A stretch of 64,000 nucleotides of DNA from Clostridium massiliamazoniense. Its GTDB lineage: Bacteria; Bacillota; Clostridia; Clostridiales; Clostridiaceae. Location of the stretch: contig NZ_LN879466.1 in the NCBI RefSeq assembly GCF_001403635.1, forward strand, positions 186,001 through 250,000, in the 5' to 3' direction. The notes under the pieces are model-generated. The model was given only the letters and a program-made list of their open reading frames with translations, was not told where the DNA came from and did not search any database. The first letter of the stretch is position 1. The number at the start of each line of letters is the position of its first letter. Below, one piece after another: positions 33,687-41,889 of this stretch. The position numbers and the translations under genes are program-made.

Positions 33687-34895
33687 ATGGATTTGAAAAA
33701 TTATGTTATAGAAAAGTTTGAAAAATATTACTATGAAAATGATAGAGCAATAAATATTCAAGAGGCATGTTATCTATACATGGATAAGCAAAATCTATTA
33801 GAAATACTTAAAGAGAAGGAATTTTTTAAAGTAGCAGATAAGGATTATGGATTGGTTAAATGGATTTTACAGGATATCTGTAAAATATTTAATGCTACAG
33901 GTTTCTTTGAGGTCATAAATATAAAGGAAGTAGCTCAAAAAACCTATGGGATTGAAATAGAAGATGTGAGTGAATTATTAAAAAAACTTAGGATATTAGG
34001 GGAACAATGGAAATTTGAAAAATCAAGTTTTAAAGACTTATTAAGAGAATACAATATAGTATATGATTTAGAGTTAATAAGTGAAGAAAAAGAAGAAAAG
34101 AGTATAATTGATGAATTAGAAGAAGAACTAATTTGTGAAAAGAAAACAATAAAAAGATTAGAAGAAAAGTTAAGAGAGCAAGAATTATTTAAAATAAATA
34201 TAGAAATTGAAGAAATAATGAAATACTATAAAAATATTAACAAGATTTCATTAAGTACAAAAATAGGTAGATTTTTAGGAAGCAGTGATAAGGGGATGTC
34301 CTTTGATGAACTATATTATAATATATCTATATTAGAAGACATTACAAAAGATGAATTATATAGAGAGCTTGAAAGTTCTAGATTGCTTGAAGAAAATAAT
34401 GAAGGAATTTGGATTTTAAGAAATAATAATATATCTGAGAAAGAAATAGATATGAAGAAATTAATAGAAATAGTAGAGAACTATGTTAATTCATCTAGTA
34501 GTAAAACCTTAAAAGAATCTTGGAATATATTTAAAGAATATAATTTCACAAAAGAAGAAGTTTCGTTGCAGAAAATTGGCAATAAATATGGTTATACAAG
34601 AGATTATACATTTCAGCTTCATAATATGTCCATAGAAATGTTTGAGTATAAAAAAATAAAAAGATATTTAGATTTATATCTTGTAGAAATTGAACAAATA
34701 ATAAAAGAAGAAAAATTCATAAAAATTAAAAGTGAAAGTTATAAAAAAATATTTGGACAATGGAATACAAAGAAATTTATAAATTTTATAAATAAATTAG
34801 GATTAGATTTAATATTAACAGATAATAAATATATTATGAGTAAAAATTTATATGAAGAATACTTTTTTAGTAAGAAAGAAATTTTAAATCTCTAA
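33687..34895 (+). CDS. Large hypothetical protein, Glu/Lys-rich
   Basis: The 402-residue product is soluble, acidic and mostly helical, with a predicted coiled coil near 140-180 (EKEEKSIIDELEEELICEKKTIKRLEEKLREQELFK) that is broken by function into two strands. No enzyme motif, P-loop, zinc knuckle or TM segment is visible. I prefer the ATG at 33687 with AAAAAGGTGA upstream, because an extended -10 at 33638-33646 puts the transcription start at about the earlier ATG (33651). A terminator follows. Not recognised; it looks like an orphan, monocistronic gene. Confidence 0.65.
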   Translation: MDLKNYVIEKFEKYYYENDRAINIQEACYLYMDKQNLLEILKEKEFFKVADKDYGLVKWILQDICKIFNATGFFEVINIKEVAQKTYGIEIEDVSELLKKLRILGEQWKFEKSSFKDLLREYNIVYDLELISEEKEEKSIIDELEEELICEKKTIKRLEEKLREQELFKINIEIEEIMKYYKNINKISLSTKIGRFLGSSDKGMSFDELYYNISILEDITKDELYRELESSRLLEENNEGIWILRNNNISEKEIDMKKLIEIVENYVNSSSSKTLKESWNIFKEYNFTKEEVSLQKIGNKYGYTRDYTFQLHNMSIEMFEYKKIKRYLDLYLVEIEQIIKEEKFIKIKSESYKKIFGQWNTKKFINFINKLGLDLILTDNKYIMSKNLYEEYFFSKKEILNL

Positions 34896-34950
34896 AAAAA
34901 AGTACTCTTAAGCAGTATGCTAATTAAAAAATAAAAATATAAGATTTTAT

Positions 34951-35016
34951 AAACTATATACATTATATATGGGTATTAGAAATAGTACTTATACCTAATG
35001 TATATAGTTTTTTTTA
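34951..35016 (+). terminator. Rho-independent terminator
   Basis: AAACTATATACATT/AATGTATATAGTTT with GGTAT/ATACC inside and a TTTTTTTT tail. The structured repeat (copy F) starts within a few bases of its tail. Confidence 0.9.
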
Positions 35017-35142
35017 ATCTGATAGCTTATTAATGCTTCTATCTTCTATAAGTAGGAGATAAATAACCTCACGCTTTTAGATAAGTTTGACTAAGCATTC
35101 AGATGAAGTCAAAATTCCACCTGAATTAAGTCTACGTTTATT
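35017..35142 (-). repeat. 130-nt structured repeat, copy F (complete, reversed)
   Basis: On the minus strand it runs TAAACGTAGACTTAATTCAG to AGCTATCAGATT. Stem 1 pairs TTCAGGTGGAATT-type bases with GACTTCATCTGAATG, and stem 2 pairs TATCTCCTACTT with AGAAGATAGAAG. It lies between a terminator and the CpsB-like gene, facing away from that gene. Confidence 0.8.
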
Positions 35143-35267
35143 TGCAATAATATATGTGAAAATATTATTAATTTAGTTAATTATATTTAGTTTAGTAAAA
35201 AAATGCATAATAAAATGATAAAATTATAAGTGTTGAAGTAATGTATTTTTAAGAGTGGGGGATTTTA

Positions 35268-36041
35268 GTGGTAGATTTACATAGTCACGTTATGTATGGA
35301 GTTGATGATGGAGCGAGAAGCAAAGAAATGGCAATTAATATGCTTAAACTTGCTGAGTCTGGGGGAACTAGAAAGCTTATCTGTACTCCACATTATTTTA
35401 GGGGAAGATTTGAAAAAACTTTTTCAGAGGTTAAGGATGAATTAGAAAATTTAAAAAAAATAGCTGAAGACAATAATATTTCTTTAGAACTATATTGTGG
35501 ACAAGAAATTTATTTAACTAATTACTTATTGGAAGACTTAGAAGAAGGTAGAATAGGAACTATAAATAATAGTAAATATATGCTCATTGAAATGAATATG
35601 AATGAAATTCCTAAAAGAGCCTTAGATATTATTTATGAACTAAGATTAAAGGGAATAGTTCCAATAATAGCTCACCCAGAAAGATATGTACCTTTTATGG
35701 ATAATCCTGAGTTAATAAATGATTTTATTGAGGAAGGATGCCTCTTTCAGTTAAATGGAGGAAGTATAAGTGGAAAATTTGGAAGCTTAGTTAAAAAAAC
35801 AGCAAAGCTTTTTTTAGAAAATAATTTATATAGTTTTTTAGGATCTGATGGGCATTTTGATGAACAAAGAAATACTAATTTAAGTGATGCAATGGATAAT
35901 ATAAGAAATATAGATGAAGAACTATTAAATATTTATAAGGAAAATGGAGAAAAAGTCATATTAAATGAACATGTAGCTTTTAAAGGTAAAGCAATAGAAA
36001 GAAAAAAAATAAGCTTTTTTAGATTTTTTAAGAAAAAATAG
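35268..36041 (+). CDS. CpsB/CapC-type PHP-domain tyrosine phosphatase
   Basis: The 257-residue product has PHP motifs DLHSHVMYGVDDGARS (H5, H7, D12/D13), a CTPHYFRGRF His, EIYL, and the C-terminal GSDGH (about residues 193-197), which bind the Mn ions. In Gram-positive capsule loci this enzyme dephosphorylates the CpsD tyrosine kinase and controls chain length. Here it lies 11 kb from the Wzz-like gene, and no CpsD kinase is seen in the window. Start is a GTG with GTGGGGGA upstream. It could act on a kinase encoded elsewhere. Confidence 0.88.
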   Translation: MVDLHSHVMYGVDDGARSKEMAINMLKLAESGGTRKLICTPHYFRGRFEKTFSEVKDELENLKKIAEDNNISLELYCGQEIYLTNYLLEDLEEGRIGTINNSKYMLIEMNMNEIPKRALDIIYELRLKGIVPIIAHPERYVPFMDNPELINDFIEEGCLFQLNGGSISGKFGSLVKKTAKLFLENNLYSFLGSDGHFDEQRNTNLSDAMDNIRNIDEELLNIYKENGEKVILNEHVAFKGKAIERKKISFFRFFKKK

Positions 36042-36124
36042 TATAATATATGATAATTAAAGATAATGTTTACAAATAATTCGTCAATTGAAAAAACTTT
36101 GTTAAAATCTCTATGTTAATATAT

Positions 36125-36252
36125 ACTTAAGGCAGTCGTTAGTAAGGGGAAAACAACTTCGTAAGGGATTTTGGGGAAAATCAAAAATTAGTGAATTAGT
36201 TATAAAATTGAGCGGACTAAAGTCATTGTAGTAATACAATGGCTTTTTTTTA
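36125..36252 (+). ncRNA. Candidate structured RNA with terminator
   Basis: GC content rises and structure is compact: GTCGTT (36135) pairs with AGCGGAC (36211) leaving one bulged G; GATTTT/AAAATC forms a small hairpin (36167-36182). A perfect AGTCATTGTA-gtaa-TACAATGGCT stem with TTTTTTTT ends it (36221-36252). No ORF or known riboswitch core was recognised. The next gene starts 250 nt later, so a stand-alone RNA is likelier than a leader. Confidence 0.5.
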
Positions 36253-36505
36253 TTGTGAATTTTAGTTGAAGTTCATTGTAGGAAAAATAATATTATTTAA
36301 AAATTTAAGTTAGTAAATATTTTGAAGTATTTTAGATTCAAATCAAATAGATGGTTAAAAGAATTTTAGGAAAAAATTGATAATTACTACGAATTTTCAT
36401 AATAATATTTTTTATATTAAAGTGAAATAATAATAATGTATTTTAATATAGTTATTGAAATACACAGAAATAAAATTTCAAATAAATTATTAAGGAGTGA
36501 AAGTT

Positions 36506-36898
36506 ATGGGAAATAAAACACCTATAGACCTTTTAGCGGGAGGAATAAATATAGTAATGTGTTTACTATCATTCTTAGTTCCATTTGCCGTTATAAATGA
36601 AGTTTTATATAGTAATTTTGCAAATTTTTCATATTTTTGGGCAGCTGGACAATATGAATACGCCTCTATAACTTTATTTATATTAGGATTGGCAGCATTA
36701 GTTTTAAATGTAATGGCACTAATTGAAGCTAGAAGAAGAGATTTTTCTATGGTAGGCTCAATAATTGGGATAATAGCTAGTTTAATAACTATATTCTCAG
36801 GAATAGCATTTAGTCTTGTAACAATGGTCCTTTATGTTTTAGCAGCGATATTTGTTTTAAGAGAAAAACATGTTGTAAGGAAAGCAAAATTTAGTTAG
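36506..36898 (+). CDS. Four-helix membrane protein, unknown
   Basis: The 130-residue product is strongly hydrophobic, with four TM helices and a short basic tail (REKHVVRKAKFS). The ATG at 36506 follows AAGGAG by 9 nt; an in-frame GTG at 36497 touches that site. It is followed 3 nt later by a shorter homologous membrane protein (similar DxxAGxxxIxMxLL/DIIMFLF layout), suggesting local duplication and joint function. No family was identified with certainty; DUF4064-type small membrane proteins look similar. Confidence 0.6.
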   Translation: MGNKTPIDLLAGGINIVMCLLSFLVPFAVINEVLYSNFANFSYFWAAGQYEYASITLFILGLAALVLNVMALIEARRRDFSMVGSIIGIIASLITIFSGIAFSLVTMVLYVLAAIFVLREKHVVRKAKFS

Positions 36899-36901
36899 AT
36901 A

Positions 36902-37261
36902 ATGAGAAAAACTCTGTGGCTAAATGTTATTGCAGGAATTATTGATATAATTATGTTTTTATTTGGAATTGGAAAAATAATAATTACTTATAAAAATATA
37001 AATATGAAATTTCAAGTTTTATATTATAATTTGTCAATAATTCAAATAGTGGCTATGGTTTTAGCAATGATATCCTTAATAATGCATATAATTGCATTTG
37101 TGGAGGCGAATAATAATGGTGTATACAATGTAGGAAACGTACTTGGAATAGTAGCATCGGGGATAATAATTTTAAAGTTAGGTGTGTTTAAAGTGTTTTC
37201 TATTGTAGTATATTTTATAGCGGCTTTATTTAGTATGATTCAAAAAGAATCTTATCTATAA
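36902..37261 (+). CDS. Four-helix membrane protein, paralogue of the previous gene
   Basis: A 119-residue, four-TM product starting 3 nt after the preceding stop. It has no separate strong ribosome binding site, so translational coupling is likely. The helix order and the position of charged residues (EANNNG versus EARRRD, between TM 3 and 4) follow the upstream gene, so it is a diverged tandem copy. Function unknown. Confidence 0.55.
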   Translation: MRKTLWLNVIAGIIDIIMFLFGIGKIIITYKNINMKFQVLYYNLSIIQIVAMVLAMISLIMHIIAFVEANNNGVYNVGNVLGIVASGIIILKLGVFKVFSIVVYFIAALFSMIQKESYL

Positions 37262-37454
37262 TAAATTAATATTAGTAAAATTTCCTTTAATATTTAAACA
37301 AAATGTCAATAATTTAGAGTTTAAAAGTGATAGAATTTAGAAAAAAGAAAGTCTAATTATTCTAAATCTATTTAAGAAGTTATTTCTTGGCTATATTTTA
37401 CAAATGTTATATAGAAATATTAAGTAAAGATTAAAAAATAAAGGAGAAATCGCT

Positions 37455-37763
37455 ATGAAAAAATCAGTTAAATTTATAAGAATTTCGTCTAAATGTTTAG
37501 GAAAAGGTGCTGAATATAGCCTAAAGTGTACTGGGAAAATAATAGGCACTGCGGCTAGAATAGCTAGTTGTGATAAGTTAGCTAATAATACAGAAAAAAC
37601 TTTTAATGTTATAGGTGAAGGTTTGGGAAAAGGAACTGAAATTACAGGTATGGGATTAGGTTATGTAGTAGATAAAGCCTTTGACGTTAATGCAAAAAGA
37701 AAAGCAAAAAATCATAAAAAAAATAACCTTATAGTGGTTTCTCGTAGAAGCTTAAATGATTAA
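37455..37763 (+). CDS. Small Gly/Lys-rich protein, 102 aa
   Basis: The product is basic with repeated Gly-rich helices (GKGAEYSLKCTGKIIGTAARIAS and GEGLGKGTEITGMGLGYVVDKAF), an apparent internal two-fold repeat, and a Lys/Arg tail. No signal peptide is clear; the mildly hydrophobic Gly helices may lie on the membrane. AAGGAGA precedes the ATG. A terminator follows 10 nt downstream. Not recognised. Confidence 0.55.
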   Translation: MKKSVKFIRISSKCLGKGAEYSLKCTGKIIGTAARIASCDKLANNTEKTFNVIGEGLGKGTEITGMGLGYVVDKAFDVNAKRKAKNHKKNNLIVVSRRSLND

Positions 37764-37773
37764 ATTTATATAA

Positions 37774-37808
37774 AAAAGAACTATTTCTTTATGGAATAGT
37801 TCTTTTTC
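37774..37808 (+). terminator. Rho-independent terminator
   Basis: AAAGAACTATT/AATAGTTCTTT stem with TTTTC tail. Confidence 0.85.
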
Positions 37809-37856
37809 AGTTTGAGTATGTTACTCTATTAAGTTTCCAATAATTCATAAGTCACC

Positions 37857-37973
37857 TTACTTTTCAAATGAGTTATCATAAAAATTAAATTTTTTATCCT
37901 TTGGTACTATTGAAGCTACCACTACAGACATAACTACAAATGAAATTGCTAAAATTGCGAATGCGTTAAACAT
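37857..37973 (-). CDS. Small single-pass membrane protein, 38 aa
   Basis: A minus-strand frame behind TAGGGGGAA (7-8 nt before the ATG). The N-terminal 23 residues are hydrophobic (MFNAFAILAISFVVMSVVVA), followed by a polar tail (PKDKKFNFYDNSFEK). Similar short proteins occur elsewhere in this window. No family is known. Confidence 0.55.
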   Translation of the reverse strand: MFNAFAILAISFVVMSVVVASIVPKDKKFNFYDNSFEK

Positions 37974-38340
37974 AAATAATTCCCCCTAATCTTTCTTTAA
38001 TTAATTCTTATTCAAATATTTATTACCTCTATATTTTTATTATAAAACCAAATAGTTACAAAAAAGTAATTTTAAAATTAATAATTGATTTAATTTTTAG
38101 ATTATTTTTATTACAGTTTTAAATAGTAATTATAACTATTAATATGGTTATATATACAGTTTTAAGTTTTTTTGAAACTGTTTATTTTTTACAAAATATT
38201 ATGGTAAAATGATATAGAAAATATTAAATTTGAAGGATTTAAGAGGAGGTGACTATTGCTATAAATTATTCTTTATTACATAGGAATAAAGCTAATAAGA
38301 GGACAAGCTATAAAATAAATAATTTATGGGCAATGGAAGT

Positions 38341-39213
38341 ATGAAAAAGAAAATAAGAAAAGCTATTATACCAGCTGCTGGTTTAGGAACAAGATTTTTA
38401 CCAGCAACAAAAGCACAACCTAAAGAGATGTCACCCATCGTTGATAAACCAACAATTCAATATATAATAGAGGAAGCCATTGCTTCAGGAATAGAAGAAA
38501 TTTTAATTATCACTGGGAGAAATAAAAAGTGTATAGAAGATCATTTTGATAAATCGATAGAACTTGAGTTAGAGCTTGAGAAAAGTGGAAAAGAAGAACT
38601 TTTAGAACTTGTTAGAGATATATCAGAAATGGTTGATATTCATTTTATAAGACAAAAAGAGCCAAAAGGATTAGGGCATGCCATATATTGTGCAAAAACT
38701 TTTGTTGGCAATGAACCTTTTGCAGTACTTTTAGGTGATGATATTGTTTATAATAATGAATATCCATGTTTAAAACAATTAATGGATTGTTATAATGAGT
38801 ATGGAACTACTATATTAGGAGTTCAAAGTGTAAAAAAAGAAGATGTGAACAAATACGGAATAGTAGATGGAATTCATATAGAAAATAGAGTACATAAAGT
38901 AAAAGGATTAATTGAAAAGCCTTCAATAGATGAAGCTCCAACTAATGTTGCCATTTTAGGTAGATATATAATAACACCTAAAATATTTGAAATATTAGAA
39001 AATACTGCTCCGGGAAAAGGTGGAGAAATTCAGTTAACAGATGCACTTTTAGAACTTATAGGACAAGAAGCTATGTATGCTTATGATTTTGTAGGAAGAA
39101 GATATGATGTTGGTTCAAAACAAGGCTTTTTAGAAGCAACAATTGAATATGCTTTAAGAAGACCAGAATTAAGAGGTGATTTAATAGAATATTTAAAAAA
39201 AATAGAGTTATAA
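38341..39213 (+). CDS. gtaB: UTP-glucose-1-phosphate uridylyltransferase
   Basis: The 290-residue enzyme makes UDP-glucose from UTP and glucose-1-phosphate. The nucleotide-binding loop AAGLGTRFLPATKAQPKEM (about 12-30), the metal site LGDDIV, and the GVVEKP-type IEKP segment followed by GKGGEIQLTDAL are those of GalU/GtaB. UDP-glucose feeds the capsule locus, via GalE and Glf, to galactose and galactofuranose. No site precedes the ATG at 38326; the ATG at 38341 overlaps the stop (ATGA) of a short upstream frame that has a strong ribosome binding site, so coupled translation may start it. A terminator-like hairpin follows. Confidence 0.92.
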   Translation: MKKKIRKAIIPAAGLGTRFLPATKAQPKEMSPIVDKPTIQYIIEEAIASGIEEILIITGRNKKCIEDHFDKSIELELELEKSGKEELLELVRDISEMVDIHFIRQKEPKGLGHAIYCAKTFVGNEPFAVLLGDDIVYNNEYPCLKQLMDCYNEYGTTILGVQSVKKEDVNKYGIVDGIHIENRVHKVKGLIEKPSIDEAPTNVAILGRYIITPKIFEILENTAPGKGGEIQLTDALLELIGQEAMYAYDFVGRRYDVGSKQGFLEATIEYALRRPELRGDLIEYLKKIEL

Positions 39214-39222
39214 TTTTAAATT

Positions 39223-39308
39223 GGCGATTTAATAGAATTTTATTATTTTTAGAAATTTATAATTTCTTATAATATAAGTAATAATTTTCTGTAAATCGCC
39301 TTATTTTG
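39223..39308 (+). terminator. Long terminator hairpin
   Basis: GGCGATTTA/TAAATCGCC with AATTTTATTA/TAATAATTTT inside and TTATTTTG tail. Confidence 0.7.
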
Positions 39309-39422
39309 TTTCAAATTAACTTTTCCGTATTTTACAAACTGGGAAAAAAGTGATAAAATTAAATGTAGTTCACAAAAAATTAATATATTAGAATTAATTT
39401 GTTAACAAAGGGGGCTTTTTTT

Positions 39423-40166
39423 ATGAAAAAGCTAGCGGGGGTTTTGATTATAGCAGTTATGGTAGTTGGAGGGATTATTTATAAAGAGTCTATAGATAGG
39501 ACAGCGACTTTGAATTCCTTAAACAAAAATACCGTTGTTATGAGTAGTACTAAAAATGATATTGTAAGAAATTTCACTAATAATGATGTTTTAAGTGCAG
39601 CAAATAAGAATAATAGTTATAACTTTAATAAAGTTTTAAATAAAGAAGTTTCAGGGGATATAATGAGTGCAAAACTAGAAAATGCTAAAGGAGATAACTA
39701 TATTGTAGACTTAGAGATTATTGGAGGTAAGTTATATCCAACAGGTAAAGTTATAGACTTAAAAAATAAAGAAAAGGAAAACTTACTTTTAAATAATAAG
39801 GAAAATTCAAGCAGTGGAAGTATTATTGTTACAGAGAACAATGGAAATTCAGAGAAACAAAGTGATTATATAGAAGGAACTTTAGGAAGTAATAGTAATA
39901 GTAAAAAGAATAATTATAATGTAGATAATGGAAATGATGCTATAAAATTTGTATTAAATTATTATAAAAATAAGGATAAATCCTTAGAGGTTAAAAATTT
40001 ACAAAGTACTGTTTTAGCAAATCAAAATATAGATGGTGAAGCTGGGTACTTAGTTCAAGTTTATGATAATGAGAATAATCATAATAAAAATATAGGTGTA
40101 CTTTTAGTAACTAAGAATGGAAATCTATATAATGCTAATACAGATCCTTTAGAAAAATTAAACTAA
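39423..40166 (+). CDS. Exported hypothetical protein, 247 aa
   Basis: A Lys start and one TM or signal anchor (residues 4-20) precede a Ser/Asn/Lys-rich, low-complexity extracytoplasmic part with two more ordered stretches (about 70-110 and 185-240, with GEAGYLVQVYDNENNHNKN and IGVLLVTKNGNLYNANT). The pattern recalls small lipoprotein-like or PepSY-like proteins, but no lipobox is present. AAAGGGGG lies 8-9 nt before the ATG at 39423. Monocistronic. Confidence 0.6.
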   Translation: MKKLAGVLIIAVMVVGGIIYKESIDRTATLNSLNKNTVVMSSTKNDIVRNFTNNDVLSAANKNNSYNFNKVLNKEVSGDIMSAKLENAKGDNYIVDLEIIGGKLYPTGKVIDLKNKEKENLLLNNKENSSSGSIIVTENNGNSEKQSDYIEGTLGSNSNSKKNNYNVDNGNDAIKFVLNYYKNKDKSLEVKNLQSTVLANQNIDGEAGYLVQVYDNENNHNKNIGVLLVTKNGNLYNANTDPLEKLN

Positions 40167-40190
40167 ATTTAAGTACTTATCTAGGATAGA

Positions 40191-40240
40191 AAAACTTTTT
40201 GAGCTATAATTAATGTGATAGTTCAAAAAGTTTTATTTTA
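40191..40240 (+). terminator. Rho-independent terminator
   Basis: AAAACTTTTTGA/TCAAAAAGTTTT with CTAT/ATAG inside and TATTTTA tail. Confidence 0.85.
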
Positions 40241-40356
40241 TATAATTAATAAATATCTCTATTTAATTTTTTGAAACTTCAATTTAATAAATTAAAAATT
40301 AAAGAGGATACCTTTAACTATTAGATGAATCTCTTTAAATGAGGAGGAGTATACTG

Positions 40357-41388
40357 ATGAATATTAATAGTATTTTAGTTTTAGGAAAAAAGGAATCAAA
40401 TAAAGATTATTTTATAGACTATATATATGATGGAAATTATCTTGAAAAAAAGAAAGATAACTATAATGATGAAGTATTATATAAAGATGTTGTTTATGTT
40501 AATGATGTAAAAATAAATGTAATGGAACTTGCTGATTTAACAGAAGAAAATGCAAATGATATAAGAAAAAAAGTTACTGATGAAATTGTAAAAGGTGAGG
40601 CTTATTCAAATATAAACAATAGAATTCATTCAATAATTTATTGTGTTTCAGTTAGAAATTTTAGTGAATTTGAATTAGAAGAAGTAATAAGACCTATATC
40701 TATAGCAGCTCAAAAAATGGTTGTTGCTATAACAGATTGTAATGAAGCTACAATGGAAGAAATAGATGAAATAGATAAAAAATTAAGTGGTGTAGTACAT
40801 CATGATGAGATAATAAGATTAAATGTAAAAGAAGAAAAATTTGAAGATGAAAATGTCTTTGTAGCAGAGAGAAAAGATGCTATGAGAGCAATTACAATAA
40901 ATATGTGGGAAAGACTTAAAATAAGATCATTAGGTGAAGCTTATGTAGAGTTAAATCAAATAGTAGATGATTGGAAAAAATACTGTTATGATTATGTAAA
41001 TAATAATGTTAATATACTAAATGTAAAGAAGACAAAAATTAATTCAGAAAAAATCTTCACAGATATGTTAAATGAACAGTTTGCTAAAGAAAGAGTAAAT
41101 ATTGAAAAATCAATAAAAGAAAGTGTAGATTATTTTACAAAAGTAGATGAAGTATTAAATACACTTGTAGATGATGAATATCAATTACATCATAAAAATA
41201 TAGAAATTGTATATCCTGAAGATCTTACAAAAAATTGGACAGGTGATTATGAAGCTGACATGATAGAAACAAAATTTGAAGGAAAGGCTACTAAGGAGAA
41301 GATAATAGAGGACATAGATGAATTTTATGCTGTAGCTAAAAGACAAATAGCTATTATAATGGAAACATATAAAAATGTATTACATTAA
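40357..41388 (+). CDS. Hypothetical protein resembling a degenerate small GTPase
   Basis: The 343-residue product starts with a beta strand and a P-loop-like segment ILVLGKKESNKDYFIDYIYDG, where GxxxxGK(S/T) has become GxxxxNKD. A DVKINVMELADL segment and IIYCVSVRNFSEF and MVVAITDCNEA segments follow in the order expected for the later motifs of a Ras-like or dynamin-like GTPase (the last like NKxD). The C-terminal half is a long charged helical region. The ATG at 40357 has GAGGAGGAG in front. The resemblance is in fold order only; nucleotide binding is doubtful. Confidence 0.55.
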   Translation: MNINSILVLGKKESNKDYFIDYIYDGNYLEKKKDNYNDEVLYKDVVYVNDVKINVMELADLTEENANDIRKKVTDEIVKGEAYSNINNRIHSIIYCVSVRNFSEFELEEVIRPISIAAQKMVVAITDCNEATMEEIDEIDKKLSGVVHHDEIIRLNVKEEKFEDENVFVAERKDAMRAITINMWERLKIRSLGEAYVELNQIVDDWKKYCYDYVNNNVNILNVKKTKINSEKIFTDMLNEQFAKERVNIEKSIKESVDYFTKVDEVLNTLVDDEYQLHHKNIEIVYPEDLTKNWTGDYEADMIETKFEGKATKEKIIEDIDEFYAVAKRQIAIIMETYKNVLH

Positions 41389-41447
41389 TTGAATAGAAAT
41401 CAGAATGCAGTCAATAATTTAACTAAATTGGTTAAAGAGGTGATTGT

Positions 41448-41564
41448 ATGTATTGTATTTTGCATTCAACAATAATAATAGTGGGGTTAGCTTTTTATTT
41501 AAGTGATATAATTCAAGAAAAAATAGATAGAAAAGCAATTAAGGTTAGAAATATTCAAGAATAA
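41448..41564 (+). CDS. Small single-pass membrane protein, 38 aa
   Basis: A short ORF with AAAGAGGTGATT about 5 nt before the ATG. The product starts MYCILHSTIIIVGLAFYLSD (one TM helix) and ends in a charged tail. It ends 7 nt before the second copy of the MITE-like element. No family is known. Confidence 0.55.
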   Translation: MYCILHSTIIIVGLAFYLSDIIQEKIDRKAIKVRNIQE

Positions 41565-41571
41565 AGTAAAA

Positions 41572-41860
41572 GAGGATGTATCAAATTACAGATACATCCT
41601 CTCTGCCTTTTATCTAGCTATATAGGTTCATCATTTGTGACTACTCACCTACGTAAAGAAGCTCTAATATTTTTTCTACAACAGTTTCTAAAATTCCCAA
41701 ACTCACTTTGTTCAAACAATGGAAATTTTTTAACGAAACTATTGTTCAAAAATAAAGAGCTTCTAGTACTAGTTCAATGGTCACAGCATTTTGTACCTAT
41801 ATAGCTATCTCGGCAGATGAAAAAGTAATGTAAATTAAGGAGCTGATTTGATACAGCCCC
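41572..41860 (+). repeat. MITE-like nested palindrome, copy 2
   Basis: 289 bp. The right terminal repeat ATTTGATACAGCCCC is the exact reverse complement of the left end of copy 1 (GGGGCTGTATCAAAT). The left end here is GAGGATGTATCAAAT, which also forms a hairpin with GATACATCCTC. The interior is nearly identical to copy 1 (TCTAGCTATATAGGTTCATC, AAAGAAGCTCTAATATTTTT, GTTCAATGGTCACAGCATTT). It lies between a small gene and the end of galE. Confidence 0.88.
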
Positions 41861-41889
41861 TTTTTGCTTTAAGAAATATTATATTCAAA

